Assembly: GCA_018806985.1 (NCBI GenBank)
Contig: JADANN010000268.1
Coordinates: 124,001-188,000, forward strand
DNA length: 64,000 nt
Source of the DNA: Angiostrongylus vasorum
Lineage: Eukaryota > Nematoda > Chromadorea > Rhabditida > Metastrongylidae
Reading direction: 5' to 3'
Part shown: piece by piece, positions 24,259-36,200 of the stretch
Layout: the number at the start of each line of letters is the position of its first letter
How positions within the stretch are numbered: the first letter of the stretch is position 1
Position numbers and translations under genes: made by a program
Notes under the pieces: model-generated
Seen by the model: the letters and a program-made list of their open reading frames with translations, nothing else
Told to the model about the DNA's origin: nothing
Databases searched by the model: none

Positions 24259-25471
24259 GCATGGTTGTGCTTCATCCACTAGGCACGAACCAGTTAAACA
24301 AGCTGGGTGAAGCAATCACAATTCGTTGAGCAAGAACGATTCCGACAGAGATTTCGTTGCATGGACCACATCTGAACTGTATCACGATTCAAAGAAGTCT
24401 GTCAGCACTCCCATCTGCTCTTTATCCCAATCTTTATCGACTCTGAAGAAGAGTTTGACAGCGTCGAAACGAATGCAATGCTATCAGCGCCTCGTCGACC
24501 AAGGAGTGGACCCGTCCTGTACACGTACACTCGGAGACTGTTGCGGTAACTGCAGAAAAAAATGTGTAGTTTTTTCGCCAAGTCCTTACCATATCCTTCG
24601 GAAAAACGGTTCGACAAGGCGATTTAATATTACCAAAGCTGTTTGGTGCCGCAATGCAGTGGATAATGAAGGTACTCGATTGCAAAGAGAAGGTCATACG
24701 TATTGATGAAAAATTTCTTTTTAAATCTTTGTATAGCTGGCGAACACGTTGAACTGGATTGTTCTATGATTATGCAAACCAACTTTTTACGTGAACCTTG
24801 GACGTTCAATGAACGTGGAGAATAATAAGAAGGAGGACACAGGCAGAACAAAGAGAACAGCATGGGCCCCATTGGGCCCTCTCAAAAGAAACCACCGAGC
24901 AACTGAAAGATCCGAAAATCCGCGCTTACCCTTTTCGATTCAACGGTCATCCCTGCGTTCTGTTATTGCAGCACTGACGTGGCCTGACATCTCAACTACG
25001 TCAGGAATACTGCACACTACCCACAGAGCGTTCGAAACGATGTCTTATAAAATTTATTCAGCACTGATGACGTCTAGCCGAAGTGCGTAGCTGAGATTAA
25101 GGAACCTATCCCATCTTCGGAATCCAGGAGAATATACGCCAATAGCGAAACACAGATGAAGCGGCTACATAATAAGAAGAACAATGACAGATGCATGGAA
25201 AGAACAGAGCGTGGACTCTAAGAAATGCAAGCATCATCTGGGAAGGCCACCAAACGATGGGCGGACGTGTTCATGGCTAAGTCAACCGTCTGCATTCACA
25301 GTTGGCAACAATTTCAGGACTGCGGAATAGGCCTCGCGGACATTACGGTATTTGAAGCAGATCACCATCATGGATGACGACTGGAGAAAGAAACGAATGG
25401 AAATTTTTCTGGGAGCCTCATAACTAATGAAGGTGGGCTACGCAAGTATCCAAGTAAGCAACATTCATGGC
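24259..25471 (+). mobile_element. 5'-truncated RTE-A copy nested inside another RTE-A
   Basis: This reads on + from reverse transcriptase (RLVDQGVDPSCTRTLGDC) through VNLGRSMNVENN and a terminal motif (GRPPKRWADVF). It ends in the RTE tail cgcaagtatccaagtaagc. It is riddled with frameshifts. The sequences on either side belong to one minus-strand RTE. They carry a similar short word at each junction (ggctatcgcatgg / ggcgatcacatgg) that could be a decayed target duplication. Confidence 0.75.
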
Positions 25472-25850
25472 GATCACATGGAATTTGATACGATTTGCGC
25501 CTTCAAGAAGAGGGTGAAGACAGACATCTGAGGAGAATGTTCTGGTATTATACGTACAGAGTAAAAAACAATCTCTGTAGGGTGTCGCATGCGTTCGTCA
25601 GATCCGTTTCCAGTGACGTCATGCGCAATCCGAGATTTTGTGGCTTCTCAACAGTAGTCACTTGATGACAGCACTTAGCGTGCGTGGTGCTGAAGCTGAT
25701 CTATTGCTGGTTGGGTAATTTGCTCTTCCCTGGAGTCCTGACTGAAGCTTGTAAGGGCGTTTCTAGGCATTTACCACGTTGTAGACCCCAAGGGAATTTA
25801 ACGATTTCTTCGTTCAGTTTTTCTACTAGTTCATTCGAACATGATATGAG
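25472..25850 (-). mobile_element. 5' end of the interrupted RTE-A element
   Basis: This matches by eye the 5' region of the RTE-A copy at 45.0-45.3 kb: atgcgatttgcg-like start, aatccgagatttt, and ccattgctggtt/ctattgctggtt. It is the continuation of the minus-strand element that stops at 24258. Confidence 0.65.
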
Positions 25851-25944
25851 TCCGAAACCGAGAACAAAAGAAAGGTAGGGAATGCAAAAAATGGCGGATC
25901 GCTCAAGGACTTCAAAAGGATTAAAAACGACTAACGAAGAATCA

Positions 25945-26230
25945 TAGGGCGCGTCGAGCGCAGCAATCGGAGGCGCCCTGCAATACACATGAGATCGATC
26001 CCTCCGTCCCAAGCTCACAAAGCTTTCCATCCCTCCGAGTTCGGCAGATTGGTACCAAAATTGTCTGGGAGGATAACAGCACTGGCTCAATACATCGGTA
26101 GGCAACCGCGAATCATTGTAAAGACCAGATATGCATTCAATCACCTCCAACGATGCTTAATGAAGTCGAATGCTTGGCGTATCCCTCAGGGATTGATCAA
26201 CGCCGAGAGTTTTATTCTTTTATCCTTTTA
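25945..26230 (+). repeat. S1 tRNA-derived SINE copy
   Basis: The head is gcgcgtcgagcgcagcaatc, box B gagatcgatccc, body tgcattcaatcacctcca, and tail tttattcttttatcctttt. Confidence 0.9.
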
Positions 26231-26387
26231 AGGAAGGATTTAGAAGTCGAACTCCGAATGAGTATTGTGCAGTACAAAAATAAGCCAACATCGTACACCA
26301 AGTCGCTTTTGGATTCGTTGCGTTCTTGATTGCTTCATCGAAACTCTTCTAATGATTTGTAGCCTCGCTTTTATTTTCAACTTTCAG

Positions 26388-28301
26388 CCCCTTGTGATCC
26401 ATCTAATTTTACAAGTGTTGACGAAATATATCCAATAATAAGGCATGGAGAACTATTTGAACGAGGTGCCCTATGTTGCCACAAACTTGCTATAGTAGTG
26501 GCGTTTCCTTGTTCTTAATCACAGCCGAGTCTCATGCTTCCACAGCCGAGTCTCATGCTTCATCTTAAATGTTTCTTTTCCTCTTTCAGAACATTTATGT
26601 GAACAGCACTACGAACACAGTTCGCTTGTCTCAATCATCTACCAACGTCACGCAAACGACACACGCGCGAAAATTTATGGTTGTGTCGTATCGAGAGGAA
26701 ATGCCTCTAGAGGTAAGCCATTCCACTTAATTAAAGCGTATCCCTGAAATATAGAACGATGACTATTCGCAAAAATGTGCTTGCATGATGGCTCGTATGT
26801 GTTGTCACGCCTACATTGCCGTCGTATGTGGAGTGGTGTACATTGGCGTGTTGTCGGAAAATACTAGTCTCTCCACCAAAATCGATTATATGACGTCAAT
26901 ATTAATGTTTTTAGTTGGTGGTTTATTATTAGAGAGGATAAGCCACTCTTCATCTTTTAATCGAGACATTGTCCTAAAAATCAATGTCATTAGCCTCTCT
27001 TGTATTTTAGCACAAGCGCAGCTATACTTGATTTTTTCGCCGTATACCGTGTGTATTGAGAAGTTATTCTCAAAAAGGCTTTTCTTTTTTGGAAATTATT
27101 AAGTGACAAGAGTAAATTTTCGCAGATCACATCTGACACAATATCTGTGTTTTATGAAATGAACTCTTTGCGACGGAATAGACAGCCAGAAGGAATATGC
27201 GTTGAAATCGGCACACACGGTCCCCTCTGCGCATTCATATCGCTGTGGATGTCAATGCGTATGGACACTCTTGTCTCATCAACCTTACATTCATTTGCAA
27301 AATTAAATCAGGAAACTTGCTTTAATCATACATTCGTTTTTGCTGATGCGTTAGAGAAAAGGAAACAAGGATTTCCGCCTTAATTCAGGAACTTTTCGAA
27401 CACTTCCAAGCAGTGAACGATCTCATTCGACAAGCAAGGAGCAGAGCGAAGCGGGTTAGTAGAATGAGAAGGTGCTGAACACGACAGATTTCTTCATACA
27501 ACAAACTACGACGGTGTTTGCTTCAGGTTTTTAATCTACTCCGATGACAGTTTGGCAGTGTGTCAAGCATTTGCACTCGCTTATAATGTACAGTATTATA
27601 ATTTGAACCTCGATCGTGTACTGATTAATTTTCAACGATTGAGAATCAAAGTGGATCTGAACGACTCTCTAAGAGTGGCACTCATGAAATGGGCAGAGTT
27701 GTGCGAAAGTAACGGAAAGGTACTGCCTCTCATTTCTTCGTTCGATATAGTACTTCTGTTTTGTTGTGAAAATGGAAAATGATATGTCTGCAGTTCCTTC
27801 TATGGTTATTTCAACTATGCGTTATCTCATAACTGTGACAACTAAATGTGTACTATTGCTGTTTTTTTTCTTACTACTATAGGGGCGTTGGAGATGCCCT
27901 GCAATACACACATGGGATCGGCCCCGCGCCCAAGGCCCACCAAGCCTTCCATCCCTCTGAAATCGGCAAATTGGTACTAGACTTGTCTGGAAGGTAGCAG
28001 CACTGGCTCGATACATCGATAGGCCACCGCGAGTCATGGGAAAGGCCAGATATGCATTCAATCACCTCCAACGATGCTTAATGAAGTCGAATGCATGGCA
28101 CATTCCTCAGGGATTGATCGACGCCGAGAACTTTATCCCTATCCTTTATTACTGCTATTATTCACTATTATTATTACTGCTATCATTATTATTGTATTTT
28201 AATTGCAGAGTGACGAGATTACGGCGAAGCGTCGGACCAATTTGGACAGTATGAGGCCTGCTACCACTGACTGTTCTGTGAGACGAATAGCTTGGCAATG
28301 A
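26388..28301 (+). CDS. Six 3' exons of a gene of unknown function
   Basis: The exons are 26388-26465, 26590-26712, 27182-27272, 27355-27471, 27527-27719 and 28209-28301 (TGA). Successive phases match (1, 1, 2, 2, 0), and each intron has GT and AG ends. The protein contains HLCEQHYEHSSLVSIIYQRH, then a cysteine cluster (HSYRCGCQCVW), a helical basic stretch (LIRQARSRAKR), a block ending MKWAELCESNGK, and a short basic tail. No signal peptide is seen in this part. The first exon enters in phase 1, so upstream exons are missing. The third exon's acceptor (ggaatag) is the weakest point; other exon choices for 26.7-27.35 kb exist. An S1 SINE occupies the last intron. I do not recognise the family. 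Confidence 0.55.
27880..28145 (+). repeat. S1 SINE copy in the last intron, 5' truncated
   Basis: It starts inside the head (gatgccctgcaatacacac), with box B gggatcggcccc, body cattcaatcacctccaacg, and tail aactttatccctatccttta. Box A is missing. Confidence 0.88.
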
Positions 28302-29105
28302 ACTATTAATATAGTCAACCTAGATCTACCAAGGATTCTTACATTTATATTCTCAGTTTTACAAATGGATCCATCTTTATTTGTTCTATTGACGAGACAG
28401 TTAATTTCTGTCATCAGGGAATAGCATAATAGGGTAGAGCAGCGTTGCTATGCATACGTCCACTTGTTAGATTCCATACTTTTTCTGATCAAACCTTGAA
28501 GCGCTAACGATGAACTTCTAGATTTTTATATGCAAGCGCCAATTGTGTTGAGATTGAGAGCATATCTTTGTTGCGTAAATCTAAACATACACCCAAATTC
28601 ACACATCAACTTTATCTCTCAATCGACTTAGCAACGTAGATGCGGTTACCTGAGCTCATGTTACGGTGTTTATTCTTTGCGCACTTAGTGGGATTCTTCC
28701 TTCATTTTTTTAGCATAACGTTTAAAATATTGCTAATATGACGTATTTTTCCCTGGTTCCAGTGAAAATGAAACAGTTTTATCCTTCTGTTACAAGTTTT
28801 ATTCAAGTTAATGGCTTATTGCTACCATTTTCTCTCTTCATGTGATTTTGCTCAATATTGGATCGATTAGTTGTTTTGAGATTCGACGACTAACAGTAGT
28901 TTGTAGTAACCTACAATAAAGTGCAATAAACCGTTTTTAGTGTAAATTATATATGCAGATTAAGTAAGAAGAACAAAATCGTTTGGTGTGGATGGATAGA
29001 TGTTCTCCTTTTAGCTGAATCGCATTCTGCAAAAAAGAGAAACTATTCTCTCTAATCTCACTGCAAGCTGCTCAGAGTGCATTTTTCAGCTAGTTAGTTC
29101 CTTGG
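28302..29105. other. Intergenic stretch, nothing recognised
   Basis: This is AT-rich sequence after the TGA at 28301. A possible poly(A) signal (caataaa) occurs near 28914 and 28923, too far away to assign with confidence. Confidence 0.45.
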
Positions 29106-29107
29106 AC

Positions 29108-29372
29108 TCCCAACGGCTTACGCCTCATCGTAGCTGGAAGGTGTTCCTGGATGTCGGGCTAGTCACGTGGTGGGAAATCTCGGAATCTCTCTCTGATCCA
29201 CAATGACGGCGACTGCCTGAGGTGGTGACGACCTGGGTAAGGCTTCGGCTACGCTGACCTCGGGACTGCGCGGAACCATAGTGGCTAAACCAGCAACTTT
29301 CCGGCAAACAGAAATTATGCTGGACCCGGCACAACCAGTGAAGAGAGCTCACTCAACTATCCAACTAAGTCC
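29108..29372 (+). repeat. S2 element copy with internal deletion
   Basis: The 5' end (cccaacggcttacgcctcat) is followed by gtgttcctggatgtcgggct, then a jump to cacgtggtgggaaatctc. The 3' part has attatgctggacccggcaca and a degraded tail (caactatccaactaag). About 100 bp of the centre is absent. Confidence 0.75.
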
Positions 29373-29719
29373 CACGCGTAAAATCAACTCTGAGGGAAGA
29401 CGAAATCGCCTAAACGTGAGCCATCGACCAACAACAACAACAACAGTGCCAACAAAAGCAACAACAATAGCAACGATAATTTATACCAACGTCTCATCAA
29501 CTCAACAAGATCAGTTTGTAAGAAGAACGTATAAATACATCGAAGTAGGTATTTGCTTAGGCGACATCGCTTCGTAAACAAAACATACGCTGTCTTTAGT
29601 TCGATCCTTTGCCCGGCGTACCAAGCAGCCTATACCTTCGCAAAACTTCTGTCAGACCTGTTATGAGTGACAAGACACTAACTTTATTCCAAATTTTATT
29701 TTTCTGCCTATTCTTTTTT

Positions 29720-29965
29720 TGTGGGTGGATACGACGTGGAATATAATCAGAGGCATGTTGAGATAGTAGCAAAACTCGGAACCTCAGACGGGTTTCGAAT
29801 TCGCGAGTTACCTCTATCGGAGGCTCAAGTGCGGTCCACCACAACAACTAAGGCACTTGCTTTGCGTTTCCCTCAGCCAATTCTCCCACTCTATCGGTGC
29901 TATCGGCAATCACCAATTAGTGCGAAGGTTCTGTGAAGCACAAATCAGCAAATCGGCATTGGACC
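29720..29965 (-). repeat. FB element, single arm
   Basis: On + it starts gcatgttgagatagtagcaa, passes ggtccaccacaaca and tgcgtttccctcagccaatt, and ends with a core remnant (ggtgctatcggcaatcacca). It corresponds to the left arm only. Confidence 0.5.
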
Positions 29966-30124
29966 TATTTAAGATGAGGCTCCAGTCGAAATCACAATTT
30001 CCTAACTTTTTATTTAGTACCTATTCTTTTTTGCAACAGAGTACTATGTGGACTACAACTATATGATGCTGAGATAACTAATTAAGGGAACAACTAACTA
30101 ACTAGCCTTGTGCATTTGCAAGCT

Positions 30125-30250
30125 TTCTAATTTCATTTCATAGGCCAGATTTGCACTCAGTCATCGCTACGGTACTACGAATGGAGTCGAATGCACGGTG
30201 CACCGTTTAGGGGATTCATCAATCTTGAGTGCACTATGCGTTTATCTATT
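30125..30250 (+). repeat. S1-related SINE 3' fragment
   Basis: The words taggccagatttgcactcag and cgaatggagtcgaatgcacg match the 3' half of the divergent S1 subfamily. Confidence 0.5.
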
Positions 30251-30732
30251 TTCCCAATCGTTATGCCTCATAGAAGGAATACAGGAAGAATGTGCTCCAA
30301 GATTCGTAGTTCTTCACTGCAGGAAATGTGTTGAACAGGGGCCTATTTTGACATCAGCACTTCCATGAAACCTAATTAAATATGATCTTAAAACAGTTTG
30401 TGAAGAGTATGAACTGCGCCACATCCAGCTCCTTTAATGGCAGAGTTGGTCGAACGAAAACCAGTAAAGTTCATTCGCCTCTGCTGCACATGGTGTTACG
30501 TAAACCTTGTTTGCTCAAGCCACACGAACGGCACCACCCTTTCGCATGATGCCCATTTTTTTTACTGAGTTTGTGGGACAATTTGTGTCACAGGGAACTG
30601 GAAAAGTCTAATTTCTTCCCGATTAAACGTCCTTGTTGGGTGCCTTAGACAGAAGTTCTGCACCAAGAAATTTGTCCGAATCACGATGAAACAATAAATT
30701 TAATCATTTGGAGATTAGTGTGCATATGAATA

Positions 30733-30903
<171 letters not shown>

Positions 30904-30999
30904 GACTTCGTTGACATAATTTTTTCTCTTCTTCGAACAATCGTCGGTTTCGGAGTAGCCTAGAATTTCCGACCAGTCGACATCTCAGTGCAAAGAAAA

Positions 31000-31465
31000 T
31001 ACTCACTTCTCTTCACTAATCCTGAAAAATTTCGTCAATCACTTTTCATGCATCCTTCAATGAGCAATTTAACCGCTGTGCGTGTTATTTTGACTAAAAC
31101 AAAATATGGGAACTGCTTAAGACTGGGTTAAGTTTAGATCATTGCATTTTTTATGAAGTCGTTTTCCTTAAGAAATTCCGAATGTAATATCATTCCACTC
31201 TTTTGAAAGCTTAAATTGCAATCAAATGAATATCCGAAATGCTGTGAACCACGTATGGAGCACACCAGAACGAAACAGAAGCGGTACAACTTGTATCTAA
31301 GCTGAATTCTCAGTTGAATTGGTTACTTAGTCTTAAAGGTCTAAAACAAACAAGCAACGACCCCTTATTCGAATAGTTGCCATAAAAATGGGCTTTTGCA
31401 TGTTAATTTCTTGTTAATAAGGCAGCTGTGAAAGTACTGCCACTTCCAGTTGTTGTCTTCCACAT
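31000..31465. other. Intergenic stretch, nothing recognised
   Basis: No exon or repeat was found between the microsatellite and the next SINE. Confidence 0.45.
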
Positions 31466-31746
31466 AAAGGATAAAACGATAAAGCTCTCGGCGTTGATCA
31501 ATCTCAGAGCGAAGCGCCTTACATTTGACTTCATTAAACATCGTTTCGAGTTGAGTGGATGCATATCTGGCCTTCACAGTGAGGTGGCCTACTGATGTAT
31601 TGAGCCAGTGCTGCTAACCTCCCAGACAAGTCCTTTACCAACTTGCAGACCCCGTAGGAAGGAAGGCTTGGTTGGTCATGGGCGTGAAGATCGGTCGCAC
31701 GTGTGTGTTACAGGGCGCCTCCGACCACTGCGCCACACGCCGTCCT
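31466..31746 (-). repeat. S1 tRNA-derived SINE copy upstream of the CNNM gene
   Basis: On + it has the tail aaaggataaaacgataaagc, centre ccagacaagtcctttacc and head gaccactgcgccacacgccg. It ends about 140 bp before the CNNM start codon. Confidence 0.9.
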
Positions 31747-31885
31747 ACAGGACCACACTCGACATTCAGCAACGTGTTATCTTCATATTATTCGGACATA
31801 TCAAAGTCTTAAATAAACAAACATAGTGAAAACAAAGCTTCATTCTGCGACCAATTGAAGGTTTATTTTTCAGAACAACATTGCA

Positions 31886-32299
31886 ATGAAGCGTACAACC
31901 GCTAAGATTGGCGTGCTCTTCATACACTTCCTAATGTCCTCCATGTATTTACCTAGAGCATACACGTGAGCTGACTTAATACTTTTTATCTGTCAATACT
32001 AAGCACTTCTTATTGTTGACAGTCTTCACTTTCAAAAATCCAACTAAAAGGATTTGAAGAAAACCAAATTAGGAAGTACTCCAGTGCGCATTGATTTCTA
32101 AAAAGATGGAGCAAATCAGTGATATCGCAATGAATATTAATTGAATACTAGTGTATTTGTTTTAAGATCACAAATATTTGGCACTCGAATTGGTAAGGAA
32201 ACCATAGAAATCAGATCAGATACTGAAATATTCCTAACTGTCTTCGGTAATGATCTTCCGTCTCATGGCTATTTCCTGTCAAGCACTGATCGATGTGAG
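31886..32299 (+). CDS. CNNM exons 1-2: signal peptide and extracellular segment
   Basis: Exon 1 encodes Met, a short basic stretch, then a hydrophobic core ([15 protein letters not shown]) typical of a secretory leader. It breaks in phase 2 (tacac|gtgagc). Exon 2 (after tgttttaag) resumes in the same phase and carries [15 protein letters not shown], resembling the extracellular domain that precedes the membrane part in CNNMs. It ends in phase 0 (gag|gtaaga). A further exon may exist before 36366: a stretch at 32872-32908 has an excellent acceptor, but its phase does not fit the next exon. Confidence 0.85.
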
Positions 32300-33138
32300 G
32301 TAAGACAACATGCGTACTTTCTAAACGATATATAACTTATATATGAGCACCGATTTTGCCACCTGGAAATCGAACCCGGTGACAATTGCACAGAAATCGT
32401 CAAACAGATATCAGTATTTTTTCGGGCTCGAATTTCCCAAAAATACGGGTTATTCGTGTCCCTTGGGCTATCAAGGTGCTGTAGGATAAAAGGAACGAAT
32501 AAAGCATTCGGCGTTGATCAATCTCTGAAAGATGCGCGCTATGCATTCGACTTCACCAAACATCGCTAGAGGTTAATGAATGCATGTCTGGGCTGCACAA
32601 TAACTGGCGGTAACCTACCGATGTATCCACTCAGTGTTTCTATTCTACCAGAAAACTCTTGTAGCAAATAGCACGTTTCCTATCCACATTCTTCAAACGA
32701 GAAAAAAAAGGTACCAGCGATGATAAGGGTATATGAAGTTGGTTATCGAGTAGAAAGAATATGTCGTAATACGTATGTCCTATATAAAAAATCTACTTCA
32801 ACAACTTATTTCATGGAAATCATATTTAAATACACAATAGAGAATATTTCAGCAGTTTTTTCCTTTTTCAGGATTACAACAGATCTGATATTATTGTTAA
32901 AAAAACTTGTACCTCTAGCAACTGATAGAGTGTTCAAGAAGTGAGCCAGTGCTATCCATTTCTAAACACATAGGACTATGTAATACATAATAAGATCTGC
33001 AACAAGTATTTGCCCACCTGGTCTTAATTTTACGTGGATTTGCTCTAGTTGACGACAATAGGAAACTTACTACCTTGTCATATATATATATATATATATG
33101 ACATGATATATACATATATACTTGATATATATATATAC

Positions 33139-33201
<63 letters not shown>

Positions 33202-36200
33202 ACGGATGAATCTGTCGGCGTTGGTCGATTTCTGAGGGATGCGCCATGTGCTGGATTTTATTAAGTATCCTTGGAGGTGACTGAATGCATATTTGGCCTT
33301 TACAATGACTAGTGGTGGCCTACCGATGTATCGAGCCTATCCTCCCATACAAGTTTGGTGCCAATTTGCCGACCTCGGAGGGACGAAGGATTGGTGCGCC
33401 ACGGGTACGGGGATCGATCCCATGTGCGTGTCGTAGGGGCGCCGCCGACCACTGCGCCGTACGCACCGTTATGTACACGTATATATATCCATATGTATTT
33501 ATATACATATGTATACATATCCTATCTCATCTCTCGTCCCGTTGGTCGTCGAGTGACTCCAGCTGCCTCCAGTAAACCTTCAATTTCTCGTTGTCGCATA
33601 CAAGAATAACCTAGTGGGTCTGCTCACTCTAGGGATTCGTTGAGCATCACATATTTCTTCTATGACTTTCGTGAAGAACTTTGATTATCGAGGCAGTGGT
33701 GTCTCTTTGCACTACGTTCGAAATTCCGAGGAATCCAGTCACCAATGGATTTTGTACATCGGTTTTAGCTTATGCGCATTACTTCTCCAGCTCGCCATAT
33801 TATCTTCGACAGTTTGGCGTACACAACGGCATCTTGAATTTTTGATCGTTGATGAAGATCGGAGCTTCGGATTCCTTCCCTCAGTTGCTTCATAAAGGAT
33901 ATCTCTAGAATCATTCCTCCGACTGTGCATTTTTGTAACGCCGAGTTACCTTTCATCCTGCTCAAGCAGCGGCGAGGGCTCCTGATCCATGTGTTAAGGC
34001 TGTAGGAATCGTGGAGTCGAAAAAGTTCGGTGTTCATTATTCCGCTCACTACATCCCCGATGCTCTTGAAAGCTGTCCAGGCTGCCCGCTTCCTCCTGCT
34101 CCACTCAAGGTTTAGTTGAAGACCAATCTTTTCACAGGCTTTATCAAAATCGGCAAGCATTCGTTCAGCTTGGCGAGCGTTTGGTATTATAAGAACGATG
34201 TCATCAGCAAAGCGAAGATGATGTAATTGCCGACCATCAACTTTTACTCCCATTTTGACGGATTCCACTTTTTCGCATGGCGTTCTCAAGAGGAGCGGCA
34301 AATAACCTTAACGAGATGCTATCGCCCTGTCTAATCCCTCTTTCGACGTTGATTTTAACATTGTTATAGAATAGTGATATCTTGGTTGTTAAATCTCTGT
34401 ATAGCTCACGAACAATCTTTATATACTGACGCTCTGGCTGCCTAGGGCTTCCATGACTGCTTCTATCCCAACTGAGTCAAAAGCTTTCTTTAAATCGATG
34501 AAAGTGAGACAGAGCGGTCTCTTGTACTCTCGTGATACTTCAATGAGTCTTGTTATCGTATGGGCTTAACCTGACGTAGTGAACTCCCTTCGAAACCATG
34601 TTTGTTCAAATGGCTGTCGTTCGTCCAGTGTTTTGTCAATCCTATTTAGAATGACTTCAGTGAAGAGTTTGTAGATCACCCACAGTAGGCAGACTGAGCG
34701 ATAGCTGCCAAAATCGTGGAGGTTACCATTCTTTAACAATAGCACGGTCTTGCTGCTCTTCCACTGAGTATTGACTTTGCATTCAGGCAGGTAACGTGTG
34801 AAGAGCCGAGCCAGTGTGTTTATGAGGACTGCCGGGAGGTTCTTCAAGTGTTCAGACCTTATCCTGCCCGGACCTGGTGTTGTTCGATTCTTGACCAACG
34901 AAACAGCGCTCCGCATCTCGAAGGAAAGAAGTGGTGAGACGACATGTCCATCCTCCTTTACTTCGTATGAGGGAAGGAAAAACTTTCTATTGAAGAGATC
35001 CGAGTAGTGATCGTGACTGATTTTCTCCATTGCCTTTGTGCAACTATCTAGGTTTTTGTAATTGACGAAGCTTTGGTACACTTTGCGAATGCATTTCCTA
35101 GCCCATGCAGCTTCGACCATTACTGCTGGTCTCTCTCTTTAAGATCTTCTTTTATCGCCTGTCTGCATTGTTTTGCAAGTTCGGACGCTAGTTCGCGGTT
35201 GCCTGCAGCTCGTGCGATTCCACTCTGGCATATGAGGTCGAGTATTTCTGGCGACAGACTTCTCTTGGTGACTTTCGAACTCTCAGCTTTCATAGCGCTA
35301 CCGTGAACATGTTGAATGAGCCGATAGTATTGCTCATCGATGCTATCAAGAATGCATCTCCCAACAACCGACTATTGAACTGAGTAAATCCCACTTTATG
35401 GTTGTATTGAGACTTCGTTTTGAATTTGGCGGCTTTTCTCCGATCAATGGGAAATGAAATCTTGCACGAAGAAGGCGATGGGCCCGTCCCGTGCAGAATT
35501 TCAAACAACAGCAACATTTGTTAGGCAAAACCTTCGATTTAATATGATGTGATTCTATTTCGTTATGGTGCTCTCCATTGAGACCACGTGCAGCGTTGAG
35601 AGTGGGGATTCTGGAACTGTGAGTTGTCACTAATGGTCTTGGCAGTCATGGTAAACTCGGACGGCCGCTCATCCTGCTCGTTCCATTCCAATGCGTGGGT
35701 TCCTATATGACGTTCTTCAGCTGTCCTTCTGGTTCCAGTCTTAGCTTAAAAAATCCCCAATGATGACCATGAAGAATGTATGGTCTTCTCCGTATTTTCT
35801 CCAAGTTCATAAAGAACGCTTCGACTTCGTCTTCGTCATAAGGTGTGTAAAAAACGAAGATTCTCAAAGCCGGTGTTGATCCACTTCTCCTCAGTGTAGT
35901 AGACGTCCGATTCGGGATATTAATTGTTCGAATGAATCGATGATCATGGTCACGTGTTGAAGAGAACGCCGACGTCGCGGACTCCGGAGTCGCTTATTCC
36001 AAGAAGTAATTTTTTTTCGGTGTCATAGACAACTTTAAATACGTGGCGCCTTCTCGTCGCAGCCAGGCCGATGATGTCGTACGTTATCATTCTTGCATGT
36101 ATGATCAAATCCTCTATGTCTTATATCCATTCCTCGACGCCTGAAGGACCGGGGGCATGGTGTACACGGTGCTTCGTCCGTTTAGGTCGTTTAGGGCTTA

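Noticed and set aside
22079..25471. Twin-priming inversion of a single LINE
   Set aside because: The two oppositely oriented parts overlap in RT content, and the outer element resumes after the inner one, so nesting explains it better.
32872..32908. CNNM exon with an excellent acceptor (tttttcctttttcag)
   Set aside because: It ends in phase 1 and no start for the next exon in that phase retains the conserved FQIC motif.
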